64,000 nt of DNA from Apostichopus japonicus (taxonomy: Eukaryota > Echinodermata > Holothuroidea > Aspidochirotida > Stichopodidae), in assembly GCF_037975245.1 (NCBI RefSeq), contig NC_092562.1, forward strand, positions 22,931,554 to 22,995,553. Direction: 5' to 3'. Of this stretch, positions 45,654-62,278 are shown piece after piece. A model generated the notes under the pieces. The model was given only the letters and a program-made list of their open reading frames with translations, did no database searches and was not told the DNA's origin. The position numbers and the translations under genes are program-made. Every line of letters starts with the position of its first letter. Positions within the stretch are counted from its first letter, which is position 1.

Positions 45654-46179
45654 AGAGTCAAGAAAAAAAAAAATCTGAGAGGACATGACCCAGAATTTTC
45701 AGCTTTTGGTTAATATATGTGCTTATATTGTGGTTTAATTTTATGGTATAATTGTTACTATTAATTTGAATTTTGTTCTTTAAAGTAAAACTTTTTTAAC
45801 TTTATTTCAGGAAAAATTGAATTTTTTCTAACAATACTGTAATATTTTTTTAAAACATCATCGATATCATTGAAAACTTGTCTGACAAGTAGCAAATTTT
45901 GTGTTAATAAAGAAAATACCAACAGGATCCCCAAATGTAGCAGCAATGGAGTGACACACCACCATTAAAAAAAGAACAAATTTCGGGAAATTTATAAGAT
46001 TGTCACACTTTCAACCATCTTGAATATAATTTCCAGAATAGTTTAAGCTCTGGTCAATTCTAATTCATAAATTGCAGATATTAGTTATGTTATTTACTTA
46101 GAATAGAAGTTCTCTACTGTAATTTGAAAATTTGGTACCTCAGGCAACCAAATAGGGCGCTTTAACGTGAACAGACCCA

Positions 46180-48420
46180 CATACTGTACAGTTGTAAGAG
46201 CACTTACCCTTTTCAGACAGTGTTCTCAATTATTGGGTTACCAAGACAAAAATTTGGGCAGATTATATGTAGCACACCAAGTGCTTAGCTCTAGGGTGGT
46301 TTCCATGTCCTATTAATAGCATCTTGTTTTGGTTCAAATGCTTGTCCTTGAAACAACAAGTTGGGCATACAGTACAAATATAAATACAGTGGATTATGTA
46401 CACTGAAATTTATCCAAATTAAAAAATATTTCCTTCTGAGACCATATCACTTACCAATTCCTTTTTTAAATGTTATATAGATCTAAAGACTTTAAGTAGA
46501 ATTTTAGTTTTTAAATATTTTACCGTCCCCCTATCCCCCATAAAAAAAGGTGAAAATGAAAACAAAAACAACTACAAATGAGACAATTTTGAGACTCCAT
46601 GTCCCTGTACAGTAGCTGTTTTTTAAAGAGCTCTATTACTCAAAAATTAAAGGTAATAGTTAGTAGAAATGCAACCTAGACTGATCTGTTCTACAGTAAT
46701 ACAGTATACTGTAGCTGTGTTCAGGCCAGGAAAAAGGAGGTAACACGGGAACCTCGTTCCCGGGAAATTTTAGTCACTCACGGGAAATTTTGGAGCAGAG
46801 GTAAAAAAATAAATCTTCGTCACTCGCGGGAAATTTTGGAGCAGAGATAACAAATGTTAAAAATCAGACAGCAAAAACATGAAGAGGGAGGAAGAAAGAA
46901 AGAAAGATGGAAAGGAGAAAATGAAAAGTGTTACTATTTGAAATAAAGAAAAGAAAACACGTTTATTCCTGGTTCTGTGTTCTCAGTTTGAATAATATCT
47001 GATCAATTTACGTACTGGCCTAGACCTATATTAACAAGTCAACTTTTCACGTAGTAATGAGGACCTACTGTAGGCTACACCAAATATCGAACGTTACTTG
47101 GGCTCAGCATGTTACGAGACTTCAAAGTTATTCTGAAATTTTCGTTATTTATTTTTCCTTCAAAACAATGATTGTGAAGGTTCCCATGTACAAATCTTAC
47201 CCTTATGCATTTCACCTCATTTTGTTATAAAAATTATAACGATTTAATCAATTTTGAGCCAAAACCGCAGGGAGTACAGTATATTCAGTTTAAATCCATC
47301 TTTGCACGGGACTGTATATTATTATAGCCTAGGATACGGTACTGGTACACACTGCTGTGCGGTACTTGCGAGTGACTGTAATGAAATGGATTCGTTTATT
47401 AATGCGGGGGTTCCACGATGCCATTTATAGTTATCTTTTGCCACTTTTTTAATTTTTAAGCTTTTTTGTACGAAAGATTGATATTGTACGTATTGAAAGT
47501 ATATTTTCTGGAGAAAACAACAGCCGATTAACGATATGAATAAATCTGTTAGTTCTATTCTTATGTATGTAGTTTATAATCCCGTATTTACGTGGCCCCT
47601 ATGTTACATTCTTATTGTCTGAAGTTCCAAACACGTGGTGACTTGTTGATAGTTAAAAACTTTTCATTGTGAACTTTGAACTTGAAGGGGTTGCCCTTTT
47701 CCAATATCATGGAATAGTGTGGAACCCCCAATTTCTTTTTGTGTACAGATTACTAGTTTAATCCATGTGCGAAGATGATAATCTAATATCGTGCGTCGAG
47801 TATGAATGAAGGATGGTGTGGGTTGCTTTTTTCCAAGGTTTGTGCTTTTCTTTTGGAAGTGTATGTTAAAAAACAAAGGCCCATATATAGCGTGTTATTT
47901 TTTATATTTTTTATAACCGTGCGTGTAAGAGTATGTACATACTGTAGCCTAGGCTATGCATATATTGAATGTATGACATTGACAGTCTCGTAACTAAGTG
48001 CTTTGAACCAGAGATGAAAGTTGAAGAAAATACTGGTTGTACAGTAGTTACGATACCGGGATTCATGTTGCAACACTACCGGTTGTGTGAAATCCGACTA
48101 TCGCACAACGCTAGGGATTGTTACTGACCACTAGTTTCAAAAGTTTAATGTTAAAAAAGTGCACATAGGCCTATAAAGACCCACAGATAGCAACGGTATA
48201 AATAATAGAGTTTAATGCCGACACTTTTTCACGGGGTCTTTGTAAAAAAAAAAGTAGAAAAAAAAAAAATAAACAAATACAGTATGACAGGCATCTCGCC
48301 GCATCTGTTACACGCTCTGTTGTTTTTCAGTGCTATTCAATTGTTTTATATAGATCTAGAAATAACCAAAGGAAAAAAAAGGCACTCGCTGTCTTAGTTA
48401 ATTACCGGGCTGGGATACTG
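46180..48420. other. no gene recognised
   Basis: AT-rich. It has a short ~62-bp tandem duplication at 46765-46855 built on CACGGGAAATTTTGGAGCAG, and an A-rich stretch near 48245. No exon or RNA gene was seen. Confidence 0.45.
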
Positions 48421-48425
48421 CAAAT

Positions 48426-48512
48426 TGACCAATCACAGAACGATATTTTGGCACACCCCGTGCCTGCATGGGCACTGACGAAATATCGTTCTCTGATTGG
48501 TCAATTGCTGCG
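48426..48512. repeat. foldback element with 25-bp arms
   Basis: ATTGACCAATCACAGAACG and the following GATATTT are matched, with one mismatch, by AAATATCGTTCTCTGATTGG and TCAAT on the other side of a ~37-nt GC-richer loop. It could be a tiny MITE or the fused ends of a larger element. Confidence 0.8.
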
Positions 48513-48514
48513 AT

Positions 48515-51500
48515 GTTGAAGCAGCCTGGTCTTGCATGATACACAGCGAATTTTAACATGGTGTGGTGTGGCTGATCTGACTAACTGCGATGGCTTTACT
48601 GTAGTATTACTGTACAGCATACAACAATGAACTTGTTGAGGTCCCAGAGATATGAAATCCTATTTGGAAAAGTACAATTACTTAGAAAATATATCAAGTG
48701 AATGTGAAACTTAAAAAGGTTGGGAACTCGTGAAATTTTATACAGGATAAAAACGACTTATGAATGTGCTACCGTAACATGGTTTTACACATGTGTACAG
48801 TAGTACACTGGAAATCACTGCAAAAATGGGCCGCCAAATCGCGTCAATTGGGTCTTCAATTTTCAAAAAGCTTCAGCTTCTGAGGGGGGCACATCCTCTC
48901 AGACAACCCCCTACACTGCGTTCCACGGCGGGAAATCAGACTTCGTCGGATCTATGTTCCCGGGAAAAAAACATTTTTTCTGACCGTGGCTGTGTTTTTA
49001 ATGGTGTACAGCACATGTCATTTATCAACATTAATTATATGCTTAAAGTCATCCTTGAGAACATCTAACTGTCATAATATTGCTGAAACACATGTGTTTC
49101 ATAATGTTTTAAGTCATGGAACAATATAAAATGGTGCAGAAATTTTCGCCAATGAATTGAACAAAGAGAGTAAACCATATTCAGTAGCTGTGGATTAGTA
49201 GAGAGCTCCTAATGTACAATGATGGATTCAGCTGCCATCAAGGTTACTTTAAAATGCCCAAGGTACAGCATACAGTAGTACTTCTCAAGGAATAACTTAA
49301 ATGTGGTATTGCATAGCAAAATGTTATGCAATATAAGCAAATTGCTACACAAATGCAACTTAAAATGTGTAGTACACCGTTGTATGCAGGAACCATACTA
49401 TTATAGATAACAAAATTCAGGGCCTTCAAAGCTGCTACACAAAACTTAAACCCTAAATTATTCCCTGCTACCTACTGTACACAGACAAAAACTTATCCAT
49501 TTCACATTCTATATTAGTAGTAAGCGGGAGGGACCTGAAGTGATTGGAAAGTTGGTAATTAATATCTTGAGGTTAAATCATATCTATTTATAGTGCTAGG
49601 CTACAGTTGATTTTTCAAGTTCATAGACCAGCATAAATATAGCAAAATACACAATTTGAGAAACGTACATACTCATGCATGCGTTTGAGTATTATATGAG
49701 AGCGATCCAGTTATAAACATGGACAGGGCAGGGACAGGGCATGGTGTTGACGGGAGAAAAGAGGGCCTTGTAATGATGGTGATTGTTAAAACCATAAATA
49801 ATGATTCAGAACAAGGTCTAGAGTTTCATAATTTTAGCCAACTGTGCATAAAAAACTCTACCTAAGTTCTAATAATCAAAACTTCCACTGGCATGGTTCT
49901 TGTATTAAACAAATGCAGCATGTGTCTACTGTAAAAAAAAGTTAGTGCCTATCTTTTCTTCCAGAAAACAGCAAACTCCACCGACTTTTCCAGCAGTACA
50001 GTTAAATAGTTTGAATTTCAGGGTCAGGCTGAGGCTGTAAAGACTGGTGTTAATCTGATTGTATTCACAATAGAATGCACCTTGTGGTTTGAACTAAAAG
50101 CCATGAAACAGTACACATATGATATGTTTGTATGCTGAATCAACCAGGAAACTACCAGATGGGGCTAGCTTAATGTAAATTACATGATAACGATAAAAGT
50201 TGGTATGTATGTCATGAACAATTTAAAAACAATATCCTTTATGAAGAGAAAACAAACTGGATATAATCATAATATTCAATGAAGGCCTAGACTATGCTCC
50301 ATACTGCAGCAGGGTTGCCAGTTTGGCATTTTAAATGCCAAAAGTGACTAAGTTAGCATTTTCAAATTTCACTGGCCAAGGAAAATGTCCAAGTCCTGCC
50401 AAACAGCCATTTTACCATATTTTGGAATGACCTCCAATTTAAGAGAAATAGCAATAGACAATTATTTATTTTCCACAAAGGTACAGTATGTTGATTTCAG
50501 CCATTTTATGCTGTTCGATCCATTCCAGGTTAAGTAGGCCTAACTTCTGTAAAGCATATGAACTTTAATGGTACTTTCACTATCTCACGTTCTTCAGTCA
50601 ATAGACCCAATTGCAACCCAACACAATTCCTGTCCGAAATATATTGACGTCTGAAAATAACAGCATTTTCATATTTGGATTTTTTCCGATTGACTTCGCT
50701 GGTTGTGTCACAGAAAAACTGACAACTCGGTACTGCAGTCACAATACAGAGCCGGACACACTCTTACCGAAAGTGGGGGACATGTAGTAATGAAAATGCT
50801 TAAAGAATTGGCATAGGATTTAAAAGGAGAGATTTGAACGTTGAAATATAACTCAAACAGGCAACATTATTCATGCTCTTACTGGATAAACAAATGTATG
50901 AAATCATAAATGTGAATACTTTTAACTGAGAAGTTATTTTTATGGGCTGCTGAATTTGTGCCTGAAAGCTTATTGTTACAACTGGTCTAGTAAAAGTAAG
51001 GCCTAGTCTAACTTTACAGCTTTATTGTTGAATCATAAGGTGAGGCATCATAGGCCTACTTGTAAGTTGTAGTGTACAAAATTTTACAGCAGTTTTCTGC
51101 ATTTTCAAAACATGTGTCATATAAAGATAAGTAGAAAAATGAATGTCTTTTGTAACGTTTAACAAAATGTCGAATAAAGGATGACTGCTTGCAGCACAGC
51201 TTTGAGGGCCTAGAAAACTGAATGACTGCTGTAAACAAAATGTACAAAAAAGAATGATTGCTTCAAAGCATGTAATTTGGAAGGTTAACCTAACGTAGTA
51301 ACTATATTGTTTAAACTTCATGTTAAATCTTCAAAATATTAGGCAAAAGTTAAACCTAGGCTACCTAATAAGAAAACTGTTGAGTAGTCCTAACTTTCCG
51401 CCAACTAACGTTAACAAATGCAACACGTTAGGCACAGCTGAATGTAAAATTTCTTTTAAACTGGTTAATGATTTTGTGACTTTCTGTTGTGTTCACAGTT

Positions 51501-52255
51501 AAAGCCCTACAGTTAAATGATCATACAAGTTTGTTAATTATGCTAGCCCAGTTCTAGCCTAACAACACTAACATAGCCTAGACGAGTTGGTAATTTGTAT
51601 ACTGTTGGCCCGAACTGGATCAGTGATTTGTGTAATAAGCGCCTAGCCTGCGTGCCTAACGTAGAACAGACGAATGGAATTCAAAGTTCCAAACGTCGAG
51701 GAACAAGTAACGTTAGACTTTCGTTTCACAATATCATCAGCTCTATTTGAGAGTCTCCGTATCACATGTAACTTATTTATCCTTATATTAGATGGGAATT
51801 TACATACCGTTGCTACTCAGCGTCGAAAAGTAGATATATTCCGAAAATACTCCATAAGGATATATTGTTTGTGACACAAAGTAAAGCGACCTTTCATATG
51901 TATACTACAAGGGAATTCTGAAAGCGTCGTCTGAAAAAATGCACGTACACTTCTGTATGCAACTTACACACATATGTGTACGTGACATAATGTTTAGTTT
52001 CTTGTACGCTGTGAATGACCGAATTACTAATGAACAAGGGCTCGTAGTAAAGTAGCCCGACTAAGGTGTACATAGCGGAATTAACGGTTTCCGTGATACA
52101 TATATATTGGTACAGGTATGCAGTGTACGCTAAAATGGCATCTATCACTTGTATGTATTTGTATGTATTTTAGATCCTCCTACACGCAGGAACTCGCGAA
52201 GAAGCCTCATTGGCTTAATTGTCACTCATGATTATTATCATAATGTCTTTACATC
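48515..52255. other. no gene recognised
   Basis: The stretch near 48820-48930 (AAAAAGCTTCAGCTTCTGAG, then a G run) has the look of a degraded transposon end. The rest shows short unsupported frames only. Confidence 0.4.
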
Positions 52256-52257
52256 TC

Positions 52258-52345
52258 TCAGGCGCGTAGCCAAGGGGGTGTTTTGGGTGTTCAAACACCC
52301 CCATGGCCCAATAGTGCCCCCCAAAAATATATGCAGAAAACACCA
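52258..52345. mobile_element. truncated hAT-like MITE end
   Basis: CAGGCGCGTAGCCAAGGGGG followed by a palindrome around TGTTCAAACACCCCC is typical of one end of hAT-type MITEs. The other end is missing. It abuts the element starting at 52353. Confidence 0.5.
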
Positions 52346-52352
52346 GTGACTG

Positions 52353-52617
52353 CCCAGCAAACACAAACGTTATAACAACATTTTTAAAAGAGCCTGTAAA
52401 TATGTTTTTATAACGTTATAAATGTGATGTTATAAAAACGTCGGCATAACGTTGTTATGAGATATTAATGTTATATTAATGTTTTAACGAAACAATGTTT
52501 TGAAATAATAGCCTGAAAATGTTTTCGTGACATATTTATTACACCACAAAAAACGTTATCAAAACAAAATACGAAACGTTTTACTGACGTTTTAAAATCG
52601 TTTCCGTGTTTGCTGGG
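52353..52617. mobile_element. 265-bp MITE with CCCAGCAAACAC ends
   Basis: CCCAGCAAACAC at the left and GTGTTTGCTGGG at the right (one extra base before the right arm) form the inverted ends. The interior is dominated by AACGTT and TATAACGTT repeats. No clear target duplication was found. Confidence 0.75.
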
Positions 52618-52732
52618 TTATCAAAGCCGCAAGCTGACCGAAGTCAGTCTCTTACATTCACATTTAACGTCCATGATTATGAATTGTCAATTGTCAGCAA
52701 CTCTGTAACTGGGAGTGACTCGAACCGGAATC

Positions 52733-52805
52733 TGGGAGTGACTCGAACTTAAACCTCGAAATTGTGAGTCGTCGTGCTATTAATTGCTAGACCAAATTTT
52801 TCCCC
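52733..52805 (-). repeat. tRNA-like sequence / SINE head (possible)
   Basis: On the minus strand a ~73-nt segment has an A-box-like TGGTCTAGCAATTAATAGC and a B-box-like GTTCGAGTCAC at tRNA spacing. The acceptor stem pairs poorly. A second GGTTCGAGTCACTCCCAG follows directly downstream, so this is more likely a tRNA-derived SINE fragment than a working tRNA. Confidence 0.45.
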
Positions 52806-52849
52806 AAACTAAAGTTGCATCGATGGATTACTAGTCCAGTGTTGTAAGT

Positions 52850-55150
52850 TATTACGTCTATATTATTATATACATCATGGTTTGATAATTTGTCAGTGAT
52901 TTAGCAGCTTTTTATTGTGTACACTGTAGGTCTACACTTCTTTGTCTCATTTTGCAGAAAGTTTGTTGTTAATAAATGTTCATAACAACGGTTTTCTTAA
53001 ATGTTGATAACCTATACTGAGATATCCGGTAGGAAGTGCATTTCCATGATCAAAATAACATCACTTCTTCGCATACATCCTTCACAGAGATCGAAGAAAG
53101 TTACTTATGTACATTTCCCGTACTAATGAGGGTGTGGATAATGGGTGTTCATGGGTTCTCTTATTACCGTATATCATGGTGTAACACAGCTATATTTAGT
53201 CCAGGGAACAACAATGCCTGGAAAACCACCGGGGTATTTACATCCTTTTGGATAAGCATTGGGCATTCGAGTCTTTCTCGTTGATTTCTCGGAAAAGGTC
53301 CGGGGGGGGGCAGCATTTATGATATGATTTACATTCCTCTCAAGATTGCCACTTAACGTCCCCATATGCATTCGGTGAACGATCGAGAGTAAATAGTACC
53401 GTATATATATACCTTGTCCAAATACCGAGGGAGCCGGCGGCACCCCTTTAATTGTCACAGCATAAATGCAATGACCTGCAAGAAATCTTAGTTTCAGTCC
53501 AATTCACAACTTATTGCCATTTCTGCCTAGACAAACGTTAAATTGCATAAGCTACTTCTCACTGAATAGACTCGAGATCTAATTGGCTAATCGATGAACA
53601 ATCAAATGACTGTAAACTACGAGCACATCGCTGGCTGTTCCAGCTTAGATTTTGTTACTGTTCAGCTTTGAATTATACCCCGATTAACAAACAAAGTTTG
53701 AACCCTATTTGCTTTTGGTAGGCTTTCAGTTCGCGTCTTCTTTCCCTCGCTTCAACATCGGGGGATAAAGTCCACAGTTTGAACCTTCAGTAAACAATTA
53801 AACAATCCAAAACTTCAAGGAAGACATGTGTACATGCGAAAGAATGGGAGTAGCGTTTTCACAAATATTGGAAATGAATAGCGCCCTCGATTTAGTACTA
53901 TTCGAGTACCCGTTCGCCCACGCAGATTGGAAAGTCAATTTGAAATGGTAGTTCGTAGGCGTACAAACACACATAACAATAGGGAAACAATACCACACCA
54001 TAATAACGCGACTGCGAGACGTAAAATAACTCCCTCTTTTCAATGTTTGAAAATCTTCTAAGCCTGGAGATTCACTTCGAGATTTTGTTTTGAAATATTT
54101 TTCTAACTCACATAAAGATGGTTCTTTCATAAAGTGCACGGATTGCGGACAACTTTAACTATAGAGTCTAAACGTATTAATGTCGACAGCTCGGGAAGCG
54201 ACCTAACCTATATTTGTCCACACAACCCTTCCAATATGAACATGTAAATCATACGTTGCTGCGGGTTCCGGTTCACTCTACGAGGTGGGAAAATAATGAC
54301 TTGTAGACAATTTGGTGCTCTCTTTTGCTTTGATGATTGTTTCACACATGGAAAGGATGCTTCAATGTTTCAAGTTTTATATGTCGACATGGGGTGATCT
54401 ATTTGACTTCCAATATACACTGAACACTTAATTTTCTGATTACAGCCCACGCCATTGGCCTCCCCCAACCCAGCCAAAACAGTGAGTTGGAAGGAATGCA
54501 TGTAATATATATATGCTCCATGAATGTGATACATGAAGACTAACGAATAACTGCTTTTAGGCGCATTAGGTTAACATCTCAGTGTTCTCCAATGTTTATC
54601 CAATCCAACTACCTCGTCATTACCAAGGTAAGTGTCCATCAGCCAGTGGTAGGGTGTTTGTCATTTAAATTAGCCAATTAGCTATTATTATTATTAAAGA
54701 GACCGCTACCGAATATTTAGCGAAATATTGTAGTACTCACCCACACAAACTATGACGTTAAGGATGGCGCTATGTATAAACATCGCTAGTTTTACTTCAC
54801 AATTTAACTTGTGGCTACCTTTTCGAAGAAGCTTATCTGAATAGGCGATGCACAAACACCAAGACTACATTATTACACCGGTTCAAAGATGTTCACAAAT
54901 GGGGAAGGGTGGTTCGGGAGGGCAATGGTGGTAGTTGGTGGTGGGGTGGAATATTTTGCATAAAAAACATTTCAAAAAGAGAAAGAAAGGAGAAAAAAAA
55001 AATGCCAAATATAAATAACTTGAACATATTGTTCGTTGGTAAGTTCAGCTATAATTTAATTTCCGGATTTTATTTCCGATTACATCGCATAATTTTGTTC
55101 CTAATAACGCAAGCAGGCCCTTACAAGAAATACAGTAATTATGTGATTAA
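52850..55150. other. intergenic, no gene recognised
   Basis: Downstream of the amylase gene on its minus strand. A G run is at 53301. A minus-strand frame at 53798-54139 has no recognisable family. Nothing else is supported. Confidence 0.4.
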
Positions 55151-55157
55151 ATCAATT

Positions 55158-55167
55158 TTTATTTATT
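55158..55167 (-). terminator. amylase poly(A) signals
   Basis: Two overlapping AATAAA hexamers on the minus strand, 31-40 nt after the amylase stop codon. Confidence 0.6.
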
Positions 55168-55197
55168 TTATGCATCAAAGAAGCGGTACACTTGTGT

Positions 55198-59240
<4,043 letters not shown>

Positions 59241-59251
59241 TCAATGTCCTC

Positions 59252-59264
59252 TTATCTATATTTC
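59252..59264 (-). promoter_or_regulatory. TATA-like box of amylase 1
   Basis: AAATATAGATA on the minus strand, about 55-65 nt upstream of the ATG, a plausible distance for a TATA box with a short leader. Confidence 0.4.
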
Positions 59265-59521
59265 GTTTTTATTTATCTTCTCATCAGCTATCTTCTTCGC
59301 CGCTATTTTGTTGCAACGTTTACAAGACTAGATGATGTAACATGTGTTTACGTTCGCACCCTCTTTCGTATATAAGTTTAAGATATGTTTATGAAAAACA
59401 AGAAACAAAAAATCAGTTACGCAAATATCGTGTACAGACATAACTGGGGGCGTTACTACAAATACAATAGTTGGCTCTCTTCGTCAATATATAAACTAAA
59501 TGTAGAAATGATTCTTACATG

Positions 59522-59899
59522 CAGTGGCGTAGGAAGGTACTTTTGAGTGGGGGGCTGAAGACTGATGGCCGGCCCGGGGAAGGGGTCTAAGGGGAGGGGG
59601 TGTCCCCCTCCCCTTTGGAATTTTTTGCATTTCCAGGTAGCCTCAGATGCAATTTGGTGCAATATAGCACACTTCAACACCCACTCCAGTTTGTAAACTT
59701 AATTTTGTATTTTCACCAGGCCTTAGATGCAATTTGGTGCTCCAAATGAGATTTTTTTTTTCTCATTTGGAAATGAAAAAGGGGTTTTCTGACTTGCGAA
59801 GCGGGGGGGGGGGGGGGCGGAATGATACTTCCGCCCCTCCACATTTTTCACGGGGGGGGGGGGGCTGGCGCCCCCCAGCCCCCGGTTCCTACGCCCTTG
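59522..59899. mobile_element. hAT-like MITE, 378 bp
   Basis: Left end CAGTGGCGTAGGAAGG; right end the inverse of CAAGGGCGTAGGAACC. A perfect 8-bp target duplication CTTACATG lies at 59514-59521 and 59900-59907. The interior has long G/C runs and a repeated AGATGCAATTTGGTGC. Non-coding. Confidence 0.9.
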
Positions 59900-59907
59900 C
59901 TTACATG

Positions 59908-61600
59908 TAAACATAAACATCATACAACACATTTAATATGTAGATGTAAACAAAATAAAATAATGTACGAAGACAATAGAAAAGAAAGAAAGACAATAAA
60001 AACAAACATAGTGTCATCTTGCCTTATATTTGACTTCATTCATTCTTTTTATGAATATACATTTCGTTCCCTTCTTTTGGTCACATTTTCTTTAAATTTC
60101 TGAGTAGAATATTTAAAAGACTTTTTATTAATTTTTTACTATGGTGTTTGGTATTAAAATGAGCATTAAAATTGATACTGATGTGTATTCATGTAATTTG
60201 TAGTAGTGAAAGAATTTTTTATTAATTTTGGTTTGTTATTTACATTTTAGTAATACTGCTATCAATTTTTGTAGAAAGTTGTCTTAAATATGTATAGATT
60301 TTAATAATATCTGCGTATTGTCAATTCAAGAATTAGATGGGGCTCCTTCAACGTGTAATTGCGAGTACAGCGGACAACCATTCGCTTGGATCATGTTTCC
60401 CCTTATTAATGGTCCCTTTTGTGTAAGGATACCCTAATTTATCTGACGTTAGTGAATCATTTACTTCTTCAACATTCGAATTACTCTGAGACTGGCAAGA
60501 GCATCCCGGAGTACCCCCCACCCCCATCAAACCCCTGGTGTGCAACGTCTCAGGTTGTGCACCGCAGATAAAACGTTAAATGGTTAACATGGTTCAAACC
60601 TTTTAGCAATGATTCTCAACAGGCGGTCCGTGAACCGATCAACTCTGACACGTGACAAAAGAGGCACACATTACTTGTTCTAACAGATTATGCAGGTTCA
60701 TAATGCCTTTATGTCGGCATCTATACTGGCATTTATAATTGCTCATTCTAGGTATACTTATATTTCGGTTCTCTCTGGTCGTTTGCTCCAACCAATCTTC
60801 TCCCTGATATATCGTCTTAGTATTGCGCACGTGTATGGTCAAATAAACGTCACGTGCAACCCCCCCCCCCCCACCTCGGCTATTTTATGCCTTCACCATG
60901 TTATACATCGTTCACGCTCGGCTGCTGATGTAACTTGCTTTTATTTGTGTTAAAGCGATAGCATAATGTTTACCCACTCATTTTCACTCACGTCATGTTT
61001 CAATGTAGGCTATATATACTAGCAACTTAAAGTGCCGCCATATTGGAGGTAAACTCGTTGCATGCACCAGCGGTGTAGCATGGAACAAAATGGCTCCCGT
61101 GCAGCAATATAAATGTTTCTCAAAGCCTAGAGTAAACAATTCGAGAAGATTTACCCAAGTTCAATTATTGTCTATAGGCTCGAGTGAGCCAGAAGATAAG
61201 GATCGGCCAGGGAAAATATGAGATGACAGAATATTGAACTGTCATTTCCATAATATACTCAAGGAAAGATGAAGTGCATAAAAAGGCGGCTAAGTGAAAT
61301 AATTATCCGCAGGCCAAGTCCGAATATGGACTCCTGTGCATAAACGGTGTTGCTTAAATTGATCAATAATCAAATTGTTATATTGTTTTTACTGTTTCTT
61401 AAGTCTAAATTGACTGAATACTGTTGCAGTGTGACAAACCAGGCCGTTTGGAGTAGTCATCCTAAGAAATTCTAATGAGATGTTGATTCCTTGTAAATTC
61501 GTCAGTTCTGACATTGTATTTAGGCAACCAAACATATGAAAACGTCCTCAGTCGTGAAATATGTTTTTTTTTCTTTCTTTATCGATGAAAACGAACAACA
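59908..61600. other. spacer between divergent amylase genes, no gene recognised
   Basis: AT-rich. GATTCTCAACAGGCGGTCCG at 60610-60629 resembles another hAT end. A CpG-richer segment at 61030-61090 contains GCCGCCATATTGG (YY1-like) but has no gene attached. Confidence 0.4.
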
Positions 61601-61649
61601 TGAAAGACAAAGAGGTATACATTAGCTAACGCAATTATTTAAACTTAGA

Positions 61650-62278
61650 ATGGGCACGTCTCTCTCATTCTCATTAAGAGACCTAGGTATCTACATTGAC
61701 TCATCTCTGCAACCTTCTAAACATTGTCTTGAAGCTGCTAAAAGAGGTAATAGGGTTTTAGGTATGATCAAGAGGAACTTCAGTTTTCTGAAAGAGGACA
61801 TCGTAGTTAGGCTTTATAAGCAGTTGGTTAGGCCTCATCTGGAGTATGCTGGACAGGCTTGGAACCCTTATTTTGCTAAGGATAATGAAGTACTTGAAAA
61901 GGTCCAGAGGAGGGCTACTATAGGATGATTAGTTCCTTAAAGAGGGTTCCTTATTATAGGCGGTTACAACTGTTGAATCTCACCACACTGGAGCTTAGGA
62001 GGTTACGTGGGGACTTGATCCAGGTTTTCAAGATTGTGTATGGTTTCGACAATTTATCCTTGACCGACTTTTTCATGTTTGCTAACAGTAGTTGTACAAG
62101 AGGTCATTGTCTTAAACTCCAAAAGTCACATAGTAGGATTAATATTCGGCATAACATTTTTTCTAATAGGGTTGTGAATGAGTGGAATGGTTTACCTGAG
62201 AAAGTTGTACTTGCAAGTAGTGTCAATGGGTTCAAGAATGCTTTGGAAAAGCTCTTTAAGCATTGTAATCGTGTCTGA
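61650..62278 (+). pseudogene. LINE reverse-transcriptase C-terminal fragment, frameshifted
   Basis: Two overlapping frames (61650-61928 and 61925-62278) make one protein. It reads DLGIYIDSSLQPSKHCLEAA, LVRPHLEYAGQAWNPYF, EKVQRRAT, then after a shift ISSLKRVPYYRRLQLLNLTT, RRLRGDLIQVFKIVYGFDNL and a normal-looking end. These are hallmark motifs of the C-terminal (thumb and beyond) part of jockey/CR1-type non-LTR retrotransposons. The palm, endonuclease and ORF1 are absent, so it is a 5'-truncated, inactive copy. The tail ends somewhere after 62450. Confidence 0.9.

Larger units (their letters stand above)
40996..46178. mobile_element. 5.18-kb DNA element with 24-bp TIRs and subterminal repeats
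   Basis: The first 24 bp (beginning GGGTCTGTTCACG and ending AAAGCGCCC) recur in exact inverted form at 46155-46178. The flanks show a 4-bp direct duplication ACAT at 40992-40995 and 46179-46182. Inside, the 15-mer GTGATGTCCGAAACA or a near variant occurs 11 times: six in the left 1 kb (41365-41976) and five in the right 0.65 kb (45032-45653), in both orientations. A second motif TTTCCGTCCACATTT occurs about four times at the left. No frame above about 90 codons and no transposase motif is visible, so it is probably non-autonomous. The superfamily is not recognised. Confidence 0.85.

Noticed and set aside
53798..54139. Minus-strand 113-codon frame as a gene
   Set aside because: No recognisable domain, no splice or promoter support, and composition like the surrounding intergenic DNA.
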